Shown: positions 1 to 10,081, numbered from the stretch's first letter. The stretch is 64,000 nucleotides of DNA from Halopseudomonas aestusnigri (GCF_002197985.1 NZ_NBYK01000003.1:262895-326894), one strand, 5' to 3'. Made by a program: numbers and translations. Notes: a model not told the origin generated them from the sequence alone.

Positions 1-315
1 GTACTCGCGTGAGCCGACATTGAATGCCAGCTGGCGACCGTCCGCCAGATCGATTTGCTGCTGGCCGGCCGGTACATCCAGGCCCAGTCCGACGATGGCG
101 ATCCAGCGCTGGCCATCTTCGCGGATGGTCAGCAGCGGTTTGCCCTGAAAGGTCGCCCGAGGCGCCTCGGCTTGCTCGGGCAGCACCACCACGGCAACGC
201 CGCCGGGCACTGGTTTGTTGAGCAGGCGGGTGATGAAACCGTCGGCCAGCGCGGGCAGGCTGAAGGCGGTGAGAAGCAGTATCGCCAGCGGGCGGCGCAA
301 TCGATTACTGAGCAT
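1..315 (-). CDS. Probable M23-family peptidoglycan metallopeptidase, N-terminal part (runs off the window)
   Basis: Only the first 105 codons are in the window; the gene continues beyond base 1. The ATG lies 3 bases after the xseA stop, so the two genes are probably cotranscribed. The N-terminus is a clear Sec signal peptide: basic residues (RLRRP), a hydrophobic stretch (LAILLLTAFSL) and an ALA cleavage site near residue 24. The mature start reads GFITRLLNKPVPGGVAVV, which I recognise from Pseudomonas exported M23 endopeptidases found next to xseA. The catalytic LytM domain would lie outside the window, so the zinc ligands cannot be checked. The export signal and frame are seen directly; the family call is from recall. 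Confidence 0.65.
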   Translation of the reverse strand, partial: MLSNRLRRPLAILLLTAFSLPALADGFITRLLNKPVPGGVAVVVLPEQAEAPRATFQGKPLLTIREDGQRWIAIVGLGLDVPAGQQQIDLADGRQLAFNVGSREY

Positions 316-318
316 GGA

Positions 319-1695
319 TCAGTCCAGCAGCGAGAGGGTATGGGGTTCGTCTTTTACGACTTCCACCGCGAGTGTGCCGTCGTGCAGGCGCGCAGTCAGG
401 CGCTGGCCCGGGCGGGTGTCGCCAGCACTGCGCACCGCCTTGCCCTGCTGATCCAGCAGGATGCTGTAGCCGCGGCCCAGGGTGGCCAGCGGGCTGACCA
501 GATGCAGCGCCTGCACCTGTTGCTGCAGGCGTGTGTGCTGCTGTTTCAACTGCTGTTGCATGGCGCGTGGCAGGCGCTGGTCGAGCTGTTGCCACTGTTC
601 ATGCAGCCGTTGCAGGCGACGGCCCGGATGCTGGGTGTTCAGCCGCGTCTGCAGGTGCAGCAGGCGATCGCCGCGCTGGCGCAGGCGGTTGTCAAGCGCA
701 CGGCGCAGGCGCATTTCCAGCTCGTCCAGCCGCTGAGCCTGCTGGGCAAGGCGCTCGCCCGGATGCCGCAGGCGGCGGCGCAGCCCGTCCAGCTGCAGAC
801 GTGCGCGGCTCAGACGCTCGCTCAGGCGCTGCTGCAGGCGGCGCTGCAGTTGCTCGATCTGACGCAGCAGAGCCAGTCGGTCCGGGCTGAGCAACTCGGC
901 AGCGGCCGACGGGGTAGGGGCGCGCACATCGGCAACAAAGTCGCTGATGGAGAAGTCGGTTTCGTGGCCGACCGCACTGATGGTCGGTGTCTGGCAGGCG
1001 GCGAGGGCGCGCGCGACACTTTCCTCATTGAACGGCCATAAATCCTCCAGCGAGCCGCCGCCGCGGCTGAGGATAATGGCGTCGAAGCCGGCACGGTCAG
1101 CCCGCTCCAGCGCCTTGACCAGCTGCGGCGCCGCCTCGCGGCCCTGCACCGAAGCGGGCACGATCACCAGCTCGATAAAAGGTGCACGGCGACCGAAGAC
1201 ACTGATGATATCCCTCACGGCGGCGCCGCTCGGAGAGGTTATGACGCCGATCCGGGTCGGATGGGCAGGCAATGGCTGCTTGCGCTCACTGCCGAACAGC
1301 CCCTCGGCCTGCAGCTTGGCTTTCAGCGCGTCGAATGCCTGACGCAGCGCGCCGTCACCGGCCGCCTCGACACTGTCGACGATCAACTGATAGTCGCCGC
1401 GACCTTCATACAGGCTGACCCGGCCGCGGGCGCGAATCTGCTGGCCGTCGCGCATCGCCAATCGCACCCGAGCAGCATTCTGGCGGAACAGGGCACAGCG
1501 AATCTGCGCCCGGTCGTCCTTCAAAGTGAAGTACATGTGGCCGGAGCTGGGGCGCGACAGGTTGGACAGCTCGCCCTCGACCCAGATACGCGGGAAGACG
1601 TCTTCCAGCAGCTGTCTGGCGCGGGCGTTGAGTTGGCTGACGCTGAGCACATCCGGCTCGGCGGTCAGCTTCTGAAACAGGGCGTCGTCGTTCAT
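319..1695 (-). CDS. xseA: Exodeoxyribonuclease VII large subunit
   Basis: 458 residues, the normal length. Exo VII with the small subunit XseB degrades single-stranded DNA from both ends into short oligonucleotides and acts in repair and recombination. The N-terminal OB-fold (about residues 20-115) contains WVEGELSNLSRPSSGHMYF. The catalytic domain (about 125-330) shows RIGVITSPSGAAVRDI, the glycine-rich LSRGGGSLEDLW and AVGHETDFSISDFVADVRAPTP, all family hallmarks. A long Gln/Arg/Leu-rich coiled-coil region follows, and the C-terminal part ends in the usual GRGYSILL segment. It is divergent from guaB, a common arrangement in Pseudomonas and enterics. The downstream gene starts 3 bases after the stop. 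Confidence 0.97.
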   Translation of the reverse strand: MNDDALFQKLTAEPDVLSVSQLNARARQLLEDVFPRIWVEGELSNLSRPSSGHMYFTLKDDRAQIRCALFRQNAARVRLAMRDGQQIRARGRVSLYEGRGDYQLIVDSVEAAGDGALRQAFDALKAKLQAEGLFGSERKQPLPAHPTRIGVITSPSGAAVRDIISVFGRRAPFIELVIVPASVQGREAAPQLVKALERADRAGFDAIILSRGGGSLEDLWPFNEESVARALAACQTPTISAVGHETDFSISDFVADVRAPTPSAAAELLSPDRLALLRQIEQLQRRLQQRLSERLSRARLQLDGLRRRLRHPGERLAQQAQRLDELEMRLRRALDNRLRQRGDRLLHLQTRLNTQHPGRRLQRLHEQWQQLDQRLPRAMQQQLKQQHTRLQQQVQALHLVSPLATLGRGYSILLDQQGKAVRSAGDTRPGQRLTARLHDGTLAVEVVKDEPHTLSLLD

Positions 1696-1809
1696 GGGCG
1701 CATTCTAGCAGGCTGGCGATAAATTCAGGTGCATTCAATGCCGCGTTGACGGCAGCCCGGGCAGCGTCCGGCAGCCGATACCGGTGATGATTTAGCATGC
1801 CGAATCCAA

Positions 1810-3346
<1,537 letters not shown>

Positions 3347-3364
3347 GCGCAGCTCAACCCGCCA

Positions 3365-3436
3365 GCGGCAAGCTGAAAGCCTCAAGCTGCAAGCAGTACG
3401 GCGTGTACTTGTAGCTTGCGGCTTGGCGCTTGTAGC
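3365..3436. repeat. Inverted heptad repeat (GCNNNAA x4 / TTNNNGC x4) between guaB and guaA
   Basis: The left arm (3365-3392) is four consecutive 7-bp units: GCGGCAA, GCTGAAA, GCCTCAA, GCTGCAA. The right arm (3409-3436) is four units of the inverted form: TTGTAGC, TTGCGGC, TTGGCGC, TTGTAGC. The centre holds AGTAC-GGCGT-GTACT. The whole can fold into a long imperfect hairpin between two genes of one pathway. Related heptads occur at 59144-59255, 59397-59417 and 63871-63898. Confidence 0.85.
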
Positions 3437-3458
3437 TTACTTTTTCTGAGGAAATTCC

Positions 3459-5039
3459 ATGTCCCTGCATGATATTCACGCTCACCGCATCCTGATTCTG
3501 GACTTCGGTTCCCAGTACACCCAGCTCATTGCCCGTCGGGTGCGCGAGATTGGCGTTTACTGCGAGATCCATCCCTGGGACATGAGCGCCGAGGAGATTA
3601 ACGCCTTTGCGCCGCGTGGCATCATCCTGGCCGGAGGACCGGAGTCGGTGCACGCCGCTGACAGCCCGCGCGCCCCGCAGGCGGTTTTTGATCTGAACGT
3701 ACCGCTGTTCGGCATCTGCTACGGCATGCAGACCATGTCCGAGCAACTGGGTGGCAAGGTTGAAGGTTCCGACGTTCGCGAGTTTGGCTATGCCCGTGTC
3801 GATGTGGTCGGCAAGGGCCGTCTGCTGGACGGCATCGAAGATCACGTGGACGCCGACGGCGTGCTGGGTCTGGACGTGTGGATGAGTCACGGCGACAAGG
3901 TCACCTCGATTCCGGAAGGCTTCCACATCCTGGCCAGCACCCCGAGCTGCCCGATCGCTGCCATGGCTGACGACGAGCGCGGCTACTACGGCGTGCAGTT
4001 CCACCCGGAAGTGACGCATACCAAGCAGGGCGGCCGCATTCTGTCGCGCTTCGTGCTCGACATCTGCGGCTGTGAAGCGCTTTGGACGCCGGCCAACATC
4101 GTTGAAGATGCCATCGCCACCGTGCGTGCGCAGGTTGGCGACTCCAAGGTGCTGCTGGGCCTGTCGGGCGGTGTGGACTCCTCGGTGGTTGCCGCGCTGC
4201 TGCACAAGGCCATCGGCGACCAGCTGACCTGCGTATTCGTCGACAACGGTCTGCTGCGTCACCAGGAAGGGGATCAGGTCATGGCCATGTTCGCCGAGAA
4301 TATGGGCGTCAAGGTCATCCGTGTTGATGCCGAAGACCTGTTCCTCGGCCGTCTGGCCGGTATCGCCGATCCGGAAGAGAAGCGCAAGATTATCGGCCGC
4401 ACCTTTATCGAGGTGTTCGACACCGAAGCGACCAAGCTGCAGGACGTGAAGTTCCTCGCCCAGGGCACCATCTACCCGGACGTGATCGAGTCGGCTGGCG
4501 CCAAGACCGGCAAGGCCCACGTGATCAAGTCGCACCACAACGTCGGCGGTCTGCCTGACGACATGGCCTTTGAACTGGTCGAGCCGCTGCGTGAACTGTT
4601 CAAGGACGAGGTGCGCAAGATCGGTCTGGAACTGGGTCTGCCCTATGACATGGTCTACCGTCACCCGTTCCCGGGTCCGGGTCTGGGTGTGCGCATCCTC
4701 GGTGAAGTGAAGAAGGAATACGCCGACCTGTTGCGTCTGGCCGATCACATCTTCATCCAGGAGCTGCACAACTTTGACTGGTACCACAAGACCAGCCAGG
4801 CCTTCGTGGTATTCCAGCCGGTCAAATCGGTCGGTGTGGTGGGCGATGGCCGTCGCTACGCGTGGGTGGTTGCCCTGCGTGCGGTAGAAACCATCGACTT
4901 CATGACCGCGCGCTGGGCGCATCTGCCGTACGAGCTGCTGGAGAAGGTGTCCAATCGCATCATCAACGAAATCGAAGGCATCTCCCGCGTCACCTACGAC
5001 GTGTCGAGCAAGCCGCCGGCGACGATTGAGTGGGAGTGA
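3459..5039 (+). CDS. guaA: GMP synthase (glutamine-hydrolysing)
   Basis: 526 residues. It converts XMP to GMP using ATP and glutamine-derived ammonia, following GuaB in the pathway. The N-terminal class I glutamine amidotransferase has Cys87 in FGICYGMQ and His182/Glu184 in VQFHPEV. The ATP pyrophosphatase domain has the P-loop SGGVDSS at 236-242. The C-terminal dimerisation domain ends in the conserved [21 protein letters not shown] ribosome site precedes the ATG. A strong hairpin terminator follows the stop. Confidence 0.99.
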   Translation: MSLHDIHAHRILILDFGSQYTQLIARRVREIGVYCEIHPWDMSAEEINAFAPRGIILAGGPESVHAADSPRAPQAVFDLNVPLFGICYGMQTMSEQLGGKVEGSDVREFGYARVDVVGKGRLLDGIEDHVDADGVLGLDVWMSHGDKVTSIPEGFHILASTPSCPIAAMADDERGYYGVQFHPEVTHTKQGGRILSRFVLDICGCEALWTPANIVEDAIATVRAQVGDSKVLLGLSGGVDSSVVAALLHKAIGDQLTCVFVDNGLLRHQEGDQVMAMFAENMGVKVIRVDAEDLFLGRLAGIADPEEKRKIIGRTFIEVFDTEATKLQDVKFLAQGTIYPDVIESAGAKTGKAHVIKSHHNVGGLPDDMAFELVEPLRELFKDEVRKIGLELGLPYDMVYRHPFPGPGLGVRILGEVKKEYADLLRLADHIFIQELHNFDWYHKTSQAFVVFQPVKSVGVVGDGRRYAWVVALRAVETIDFMTARWAHLPYELLEKVSNRIINEIEGISRVTYDVSSKPPATIEWE

Positions 5040-5060
5040 CCGGTTAACCTGGTAACTAAA

Positions 5061-5089
5061 TTAAAAAGGCGCCTGGGGTGCCTTTTTAA
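5061..5089 (+). terminator. Terminator of guaBA
   Basis: TTAAAAAGGC (5061-5070) and GCCTTTTTAA (5080-5089) are a perfect 10-bp inverted repeat around a short loop. It gives an A-run before and a T-run after the stem, so it may also stop transcripts arriving from the minus strand. Confidence 0.85.
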
Positions 5090-5175
5090 TTTCATCACGC
5101 GGCCGCAAAATCTGAGTGCAGCACCTGACCTTTCCGGTACGGTGTTGTGATGTCTTTTAACGCTGGTTTAAGGCA

Positions 5176-5460
5176 TCAACCAACTGGTTGCAGTGCCTTG
5201 ATCGGTGGTTGCGGGTGTTGCCTGGCTTGGGCCAGATCATAGTTCACCTGCATGGCGAGCCAGGCTCGGGCTGTGCTCACGCCTGCCATTTCTAAGCGAA
5301 GCGCAAGGTCAGGGCTGATCGCTGCTCGGCCGTTCAGTACCCGGGACAGAGCTACACGGGACATGCCTAGTCGCTCAGCCGTTTCCTTGACGGATAGGCC
5401 CAGCTCAGCAATAACGTCTTCCCGCAGCAGTTCGCCGGGGTGCGGAGGGTTCATCATCAT
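5176..5460 (-). CDS. higA: HigA-family antitoxin (helix-turn-helix)
   Basis: 94 residues. HigA antitoxins bind and neutralise the HigB ribosome-dependent mRNA interferase and repress their own operon. The sequence begins with the family signature PPHPGELLREDVIAELGLS. An XRE-type helix-turn-helix follows at about residues 22-60 (SVKETAERLGMSRVALSRVL, then NGRAAISPDLALRLE). Three ATG codons occur in a row. The first is 7 bases after AGGGAGA, so it is taken as the start. It lies 12 bases downstream of the toxin gene, in the toxin-first order typical of higBA. The C-terminal tail is proline- and glutamine-rich. Confidence 0.93.
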   Translation of the reverse strand: MMMNPPHPGELLREDVIAELGLSVKETAERLGMSRVALSRVLNGRAAISPDLALRLEMAGVSTARAWLAMQVNYDLAQARQHPQPPIKALQPVG

Positions 5461-5472
5461 GGTTTATTCTCC

Positions 5473-5751
5473 CTAGTGGTAATCGACGTAATTGACCAAT
5501 TCGACATCCACTCCAATGAACCGAAAGGTCACACGCCAGTTGCCGTTTACCCTGATTGACCAGTACCCGTTCAGCTCACCTTTCAACTGGTGTAACTTGA
5601 ATGAAGGAATGTTGAGGTCGTCTGGGCCAGCGGCAACGTCCAGTAACGCCAGGATGCGACTTAGTTTGGCCGCATGTGCCGCCTGAATGCCTCGGGTCGT
5701 TCCAGTCTTGTAGAAGGCTTCTAGCCCTTTATGTTGGAATCCTGTGATCAT
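5473..5751 (-). CDS. higB: HigB-family toxin (RelE superfamily mRNA interferase)
   Basis: 92 residues, the family length. HigB cleaves mRNA in the ribosomal A site. Residues known to matter in Proteus HigB are all present at matching positions: His54 and Lys57 in HQLK, Asn71 and Arg73 in NWR, and the C-terminal Asp90-Tyr91-His92. The toxin therefore looks active. The N-terminus GFQHKGLEAFY is also typical. No ribosome site is visible before the ATG, and the promoter -10 ends only 8 bases upstream, so the mRNA should be nearly leaderless. The pair sits between guaA and an MgtC-like gene, outside any recognisable mobile element. Confidence 0.93.
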   Translation of the reverse strand: MITGFQHKGLEAFYKTGTTRGIQAAHAAKLSRILALLDVAAGPDDLNIPSFKLHQLKGELNGYWSIRVNGNWRVTFRFIGVDVELVNYVDYH

Positions 5752-5759
5752 GGGGCTGG

Positions 5760-5788
5760 ATTGTATCTCGTAACGCTACGCTTTACAA
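5760..5788 (-). promoter_or_regulatory. higBA promoter with embedded HigA operator
   Basis: On the minus strand, TTGTAA (5788-5783) and TACAAT (5765-5760) are 17 bases apart, a strong sigma-70 promoter. The spacer and part of the -35 hold an imperfect dyad of the form GTAAnGCnnnGCnTTAC at 5770-5786. That is the expected place for an autorepressing HigA operator. The assignment to HigA is inferred from position. Confidence 0.75.
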
Positions 5789-5941
5789 TTTAGTGCTGTC
5801 ATAACCAGTTCTTGCTTCTGTGGGGTGACACTGCATTTTAATGCCAAGATTATAAAAATCTGTGCGTGGTATTTTCGTTGTCTTTGTATATAAGGCATTG
5901 TTTTTATTTGGATAATTTCCTGTATGTGAGCTTATGAAGCA

Positions 5942-5978
5942 AACCTCTGGTTGTTGTTGCAGCCAGGGGTTTTCTTTT
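5942..5978 (+). terminator. Orphan terminator-like hairpin, plus-strand orientation
   Basis: CCTCTGGTTG and CAGCCAGGGG pair (with G-T wobbles) across a short TTGTTG loop and are followed by TTTTCTTTT. The U-run lies on the plus strand only. No plus-strand gene lies upstream: higB (5751) is read leftwards, and the next gene also runs on the minus strand, ending at 6050. The rest of the 298-base gap (5752-6049) is AT-rich and holds only the higBA promoter. Confidence 0.5.
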
Positions 5979-6049
5979 GGTCGCGCGTAACGTCATATCC
6001 AGCAAGTTGACAGGGTCTTACCCGCCGGGACCGCTGTCAGTTCGCCGCC

Positions 6050-7342
6050 TCAGCTCATGACTGACTGCAGCCAGGCGGCCAGTACCCCTGCGCCGACGGC
6101 AATGGTCATGGGAATGGCGACTCTCAGCCCCAGGCCGCGGGTGCCGAATACCAGTGCCATCGCTGCCTTGATCAGGCTGTTGCTGAGAGCCGCCAGCAGT
6201 ATGGCGATGACCGCGGTATCCTGATCCAGTGACCCCAGAGACAGGCGGGCGATGGCCAGGGTGATCGCATCCACATCCACAAGGCCGGATACCACCGACA
6301 ATATCAGCACGCCCTTGTCGCCCAGCCATTGCGTGAGCAGTTCAGCCAGCAGCAGAATCCCGGCCAATAGCGCGCCAAACATCAGTGCCGAACTGAGGTC
6401 CAGCGGGTTCTTGTTCAGCGTGGGCTGGTCTGTGGCAAGTGTGTCTCGATGCCGATACCAGAGCAGCAGGGCAGGGGCATAAATAAACAGCACGGTGATC
6501 AGTACCGGCCCCAGCAGCACGGGCAGCAGTGCCTGATTCAGCAGCGTGCAATACACCAGAATCCGCGGGAACATGGTGCCACAGGCAATGAGAATACCCG
6601 CAGCCAGTTGCGGGCTCAGCTCGTCGGCCGAACGTGACGCCTTGGCATAGTGCAGGGTCAGCGCGGTGGAAGAGCTGAGTCCGGCAAACAGGCTGGTGAA
6701 CAGAATACCTTTGGCAGTCCCTGCAACACGGACGGCAAAGTAGCCGATGAACGAGATCATGGCGATCAGCACCACCATGATCCAGATGTTGTACGGATTC
6801 AGCGCTTCGCCAGGCCCGAAGCCTCTGTTGGGCAGCAGTGGCAGCATAACCACGGTAATCAGCAGCAGTTTCAGGCCGGCATCCAGCTCTTTTTCCTGCA
6901 GACGGTTGAGCAGGCCGTGAATCTCCTCGCGATTGTCGAGAATGATGGCTGTGATGACGGCGGCGGCGGCCGCCAGCGCGGGTGAGATGGCAATCGTCAC
7001 TGCGCCGTAGCTGAAGGTCAGCAGCAGGCAAATCAGGTTGGTGATGCTGAAGGTGTTTTGCTTGCGCGCCTGGTGACTGAAAGCCACCAGGGTAATGGCA
7101 GTCAGTGACAGTATCGCTGCCGGCAGCACCCAGATGGTTATCGCCTCTGCCAGCAAGGCGCTGATGCCCCCAAACAGGCCAACCAGGGCAAAGGTGCGAA
7201 CGCCAGCAATGCGCTCGCCCGCCTTTCTGTTGCGTGCCTGCCAGCCCCGCTGAATGCCGATCACAGCACCCAGCAGCAAGGCTATCCCCAAGTGCACAGC
7301 CTGCTGATTACTCAGCAGAAAATCGTTCACGATTCCGTTCAT
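6050..7342 (-). CDS. MgtC/SapB-type membrane protein with DUF4010 domain
   Basis: 430 residues with about a dozen hydrophobic segments. The N-terminal third is an MgtC/SapB-like domain: ALLLGAVIGIQRGWQ, GVRTFALVGLFGG and TFSYGAVTIAISPAL. The remainder (about 180-420) is a DUF4010-type membrane region with LSSSTALTLHYAK and SVVSGLVDVDAITLAIARLS. MgtC proteins are linked to growth at low magnesium and inhibition of ATP synthase. The role of the DUF4010 fusion is not established, so no function is assigned beyond inner-membrane protein. The ATG follows an AGGACG ribosome site. It stands alone and is divergent from the Fur-controlled iron genes. Confidence 0.85.
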   Translation of the reverse strand: MNGIVNDFLLSNQQAVHLGIALLLGAVIGIQRGWQARNRKAGERIAGVRTFALVGLFGGISALLAEAITIWVLPAAILSLTAITLVAFSHQARKQNTFSITNLICLLLTFSYGAVTIAISPALAAAAAVITAIILDNREEIHGLLNRLQEKELDAGLKLLLITVVMLPLLPNRGFGPGEALNPYNIWIMVVLIAMISFIGYFAVRVAGTAKGILFTSLFAGLSSSTALTLHYAKASRSADELSPQLAAGILIACGTMFPRILVYCTLLNQALLPVLLGPVLITVLFIYAPALLLWYRHRDTLATDQPTLNKNPLDLSSALMFGALLAGILLLAELLTQWLGDKGVLILSVVSGLVDVDAITLAIARLSLGSLDQDTAVIAILLAALSNSLIKAAMALVFGTRGLGLRVAIPMTIAVGAGVLAAWLQSVMS

Positions 7343-7486
7343 CTCGTCCTGTCGTCATGGCTAGCTTTCTAGCGACAGACTAGTTCTTTCTATCGCCGGC
7401 AACTACCGAGAAGCGATTACTTCTGCCCAAGGATGATAGAGACGGTCCGGCTCGCCATGGCTGTCGTGCGTTTGATGTAGGATTGT

Positions 7487-7519
7487 TTGCAATGCTTAAT
7501 GCTAATCACTATCATTAGC
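7487..7519 (+). promoter_or_regulatory. Fur box overlapping a sigma-70 promoter for the DUF3649-PepSY-DUF3325 operon
   Basis: The 19-mer at 7501-7519 matches 14 of 19 positions of the classical Fur consensus and is palindromic (GCTAAT...ATTAGC). A promoter TTGCAA (7487-7492), 17-base spacer and TATCAT (7510-7515) places its -10 inside the box, so Fur-Fe would block RNA polymerase. The start codon of the first gene is about 115 bases downstream, with a GGGGGACGC ribosome site. The rest of the 7343-7633 gap shows nothing else clear. Confidence 0.75.
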
Positions 7520-7633
7520 GAATTGTGCGTTCTGCCTCGGGATGCACGCGTTCGCAATATGTCCGGGGCATATCGACCGACCGGGCTCTGACAATGGTGA
7601 TTGGCATGACACGATGTCTGTTCCGGGGGACGC

Positions 7634-7942
7634 ATGAATAGTGCGCTCGCCCTTCCAATGATTTCGCGTGTTTTCGCGGCGATTTTTGCTGTTTACGCGT
7701 TCATCTGGGGGGTTGTTTCCCTGGGCGTGGTCAGTCTGAGCGCAATCGGTGTCGACTTTCACAGTGCCGAGCAAAGCATGCTGATGTTTGGGCTGCTGCT
7801 CTACGTTGCGCTGTTTATCTGGGTGTTCGCCGTTAAAAGTCTGCTGCGGATCTGGCTGGTACTCGGGCTCGGTGCAGCGCTGATGCTGTCGGCGGCCTGG
7901 TTGCTGCAGCCTTTGCTGCTTTGTCAGGAGGCCGCATGCTGA
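7634..7942 (+). CDS. DUF3649 small membrane protein of an iron-uptake operon
   Basis: 102 residues with three hydrophobic segments (about 8-38, 48-68 and 70-92). It resembles DUF3649 proteins, which in Pseudomonas and relatives are encoded immediately before a PepSY-TM protein and DUF3325 in Fur-regulated clusters. No catalytic motif is visible and the biochemical role is unknown. The ATG follows a strong purine-rich ribosome site. The stop overlaps the next gene's start by 7 bases, which argues for translational coupling. The Fur box upstream is direct evidence for iron regulation. Confidence 0.8.
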   Translation: MNSALALPMISRVFAAIFAVYAFIWGVVSLGVVSLSAIGVDFHSAEQSMLMFGLLLYVALFIWVFAVKSLLRIWLVLGLGAALMLSAAWLLQPLLLCQEAAC

Positions 7943-9618
7943 ACAACTTTCGTCTCTCCATGGCCTGGGTGCACACCTGGTTCGGGCTGGTGCTCGGTTT
8001 TGTGTTGATGGTGGCCTTCTTCTTTGGTTCGCTGTCGGTGTTTGACCGGGAGATTGACCGCTGGGCGGTGCCGGCGACCCGTTTCGAGCCGCAGCCGATG
8101 CCGTCCTACGACAACCTGCTGGCCGATGTGTATACCCGCCTCAAACCGGATCCGGTCGATATGGCCGCAACGGCGAAGCGTGTCATTGGCGAGTTGCCGG
8201 CGGCTGACACCATGCCGCTGGTTTCCTTGTTTGCCTATACCACGCACCGTGATCCGGTGCTGCTGATCGGCGGCGAGTTCGGGATTCCCAATCAGCCGAA
8301 GAATCCGGCCGATGACCATCTGCATGTGCATGGCCGGGCGACGGTGGACCCGCGTACTGGCGAGTTTCTGCCGGATGACGCGCTGAAGATCGGCAGCGAC
8401 TGGTTTTACCCGCTGCACTACAGCCTGCACCTGAACTGGATGTACCTCGGTACCTACGTGGTCGGGCTGGCGGGGCTGGTGATGCTGCTTGCGCTGATTA
8501 CCGGGGTGATCATGCATCGCAAGGTGTTTCGCGAGTTCTTTACATTCCGGCCAAACAAGCGCATCCAGCGCAGCGCGCTGGATCTGCATAACATGACGGG
8601 TGTGGTTGCACTGCCATTTCACTTTTTCTTTGCCTTTACCGGGGTGCTGATCTTTACCGGCTTTTATTACTTCCCGGTTTCGCAGACGCTGCTCAAGCCG
8701 CTGCACGATCAGCATGAGGTGCTGGAGGCCGCGCACACCGGGCTGCCCCATGACGAGGCGGGTATTCCTGCGCCGCTGGCGTCGGTCGATGCCATGGTGG
8801 CAGAGGCCAAGCGTATCTGGGCTGAGCGCGATATGGCCGGTGAGGTCGGTTTCCTGACCATCGAACATCTTGGCGATGCCAACGGCTATGTCAGTATTTA
8901 CCGTGCGGGAAGTGATCGGGTTGCGCTGGTTGGCGAGGGCATTCACTTCCGTGCCAGCACTGGCGAGCTGCTGCGCGAAGATCCGCCGAGCCCGCCGGTG
9001 GAAGCGGTCGCGCGCTTTCTGACGGGGCTGCATTTGCAGCACTTTGAACATTGGGCACTGCGCTGGCTGTATGTGCTGGGTGGCCTGTTGGGCTGCGTGT
9101 GCATTGCCACCGGTTTTGTCTTCTTCGTGGAAAAGCGCAAACAGGATCATGCCCGCCGCGGTCTTCAGGGCTGCAGAGTGGTTAATGCGCTGGCGGTTGC
9201 CAGCGTGACCGGGATGGTGCTGGCAGCCGTCGCCATGCTGGTGGCCAACCGTATCCTGCCGGAGGCTATGGTCGGCAAGGGCGAGTGGGAAAAGGCCGTG
9301 TTCTGGTCCGCTTGGGGGCTGTCGTTGCTGCACGCGTTGTGGCGCGGCGCGCCCGTGGCCAAGGCGTTGCGTAATCCGGCCTGGGCTGAGCAGTGCTGGC
9401 TGCTGGCGCTGCTGATGGTGGCGGCTGTGCTGTTGAACTGGGTAAGCACCGGTGATCACCTGTTCAAGACCGTGGTTACGGATCCCTATTGGCCGGTTGC
9501 CGGGGTGGACCTCAGCCTGCTGGCGTCGGCGGCCGTGGCGGTGTTTGCGGCCCGCAAGCTGGCTCAGCCGCGAACGGTTGAGGCCTCTGCACAGAGTCGG
9601 GAGGTGGCCTATGACTGA
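7936..9618 (+). CDS. PepSY-associated membrane protein, predicted ferrisiderophore reductase
   Basis: 560 residues. The chosen ATG lies 4 bases after AGGAGG. The protein has an N-terminal helix (about 12-34) followed by a large periplasmic PepSY-type region. Further helices lie near 172-196, 222-248, 372-395, 410-435 and in the C-terminal third. Histidines sit in and near the helices: AWVHTWFG, DHLHVHG, HYSLHLNW, LDLHNMTG and LHLQHFEHW. This pattern fits the PepSY_TM family, whose member FoxB has been shown to be a haem-containing inner-membrane siderophore reductase. Reduction of a ferric siderophore is inferred from family and from the Fur-controlled operon. It overlaps DUF3649 upstream and DUF3325 downstream. 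Confidence 0.88.
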   Translation: MLNNFRLSMAWVHTWFGLVLGFVLMVAFFFGSLSVFDREIDRWAVPATRFEPQPMPSYDNLLADVYTRLKPDPVDMAATAKRVIGELPAADTMPLVSLFAYTTHRDPVLLIGGEFGIPNQPKNPADDHLHVHGRATVDPRTGEFLPDDALKIGSDWFYPLHYSLHLNWMYLGTYVVGLAGLVMLLALITGVIMHRKVFREFFTFRPNKRIQRSALDLHNMTGVVALPFHFFFAFTGVLIFTGFYYFPVSQTLLKPLHDQHEVLEAAHTGLPHDEAGIPAPLASVDAMVAEAKRIWAERDMAGEVGFLTIEHLGDANGYVSIYRAGSDRVALVGEGIHFRASTGELLREDPPSPPVEAVARFLTGLHLQHFEHWALRWLYVLGGLLGCVCIATGFVFFVEKRKQDHARRGLQGCRVVNALAVASVTGMVLAAVAMLVANRILPEAMVGKGEWEKAVFWSAWGLSLLHALWRGAPVAKALRNPAWAEQCWLLALLMVAAVLLNWVSTGDHLFKTVVTDPYWPVAGVDLSLLASAAVAVFAARKLAQPRTVEASAQSREVAYD

Positions 9619-9928
9619 CACTGTCTGGTTGCTGCTGGCGGCTGTTGCCATGCTGCTGGCTACCGGCTGGCTTGCCCTGTCTCTGCAGCCTCACTGGCGT
9701 CAGGTATTCGGTACCGACGCGCCGCCATCGGCCTTGCGCTTGCGTGCAGCAGGCTGGAGTGCGCTGCTGGCAGCAGCGATCTGCTGCTTTGCGGCGGATC
9801 ATCCGTCGATGGCGGTGCTGGTCTGGTTTACCCTGTTCTCTGCAGCAGCGATGATCACCAGTATGGTGTTGAGTTATCGTCCGGCCTTGTTGCGCCCGCT
9901 CTGCCCGTCGCTGCTGCGCCTGCCTTGA
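9611..9928 (+). CDS. DUF3325 small membrane protein
   Basis: 105 residues with three hydrophobic segments. It begins at an ATG that overlaps the end of the PepSY gene by 8 bases (ATGACTGA). DUF3325 proteins are regularly the third gene of DUF3649-PepSY-DUF3325 iron clusters. No enzymatic motif is visible. The 153-base gap after it has only a weak 6-bp stem (9936-9960) without a U-run, so read-through into the efflux genes is possible. Confidence 0.75.
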   Translation: MTDTVWLLLAAVAMLLATGWLALSLQPHWRQVFGTDAPPSALRLRAAGWSALLAAAICCFAADHPSMAVLVWFTLFSAAAMITSMVLSYRPALLRPLCPSLLRLP

Positions 9929-10081
9929 TCTCACCGCAAGCCGACGGTGCGTTTGCTTGCCTGGGGTCAGAAGTTGGTAAAAGTATGTAAATTCGCTACT
10001 TCCGAAGGCTGATCTTTCCTAAAGTCTGGCATTCGAGGCGGCGCCTTGCGCCGCTGCTGTTCAGAATACGGATTACATGCC

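Noticed and set aside
5176..5751. higBA as part of a genomic island or prophage
   Set aside because: No integrase, tRNA, direct repeats or phage genes flank it; a small cassette between guaA and a membrane-protein gene is all that can be supported.
7924..9651. Open frame of 575 codons antisense to the PepSY gene
   Set aside because: The plus-strand gene has the PepSY-TM pattern, a perfect AGGAGG site and coupled neighbours; the antisense product is low-complexity.
9936..9960. Terminator between DUF3325 and muxA
   Set aside because: Only a 6-bp stem (GCAAGC/GCTTGC) with a 13-base loop and no U-run; not supported as an intrinsic terminator.
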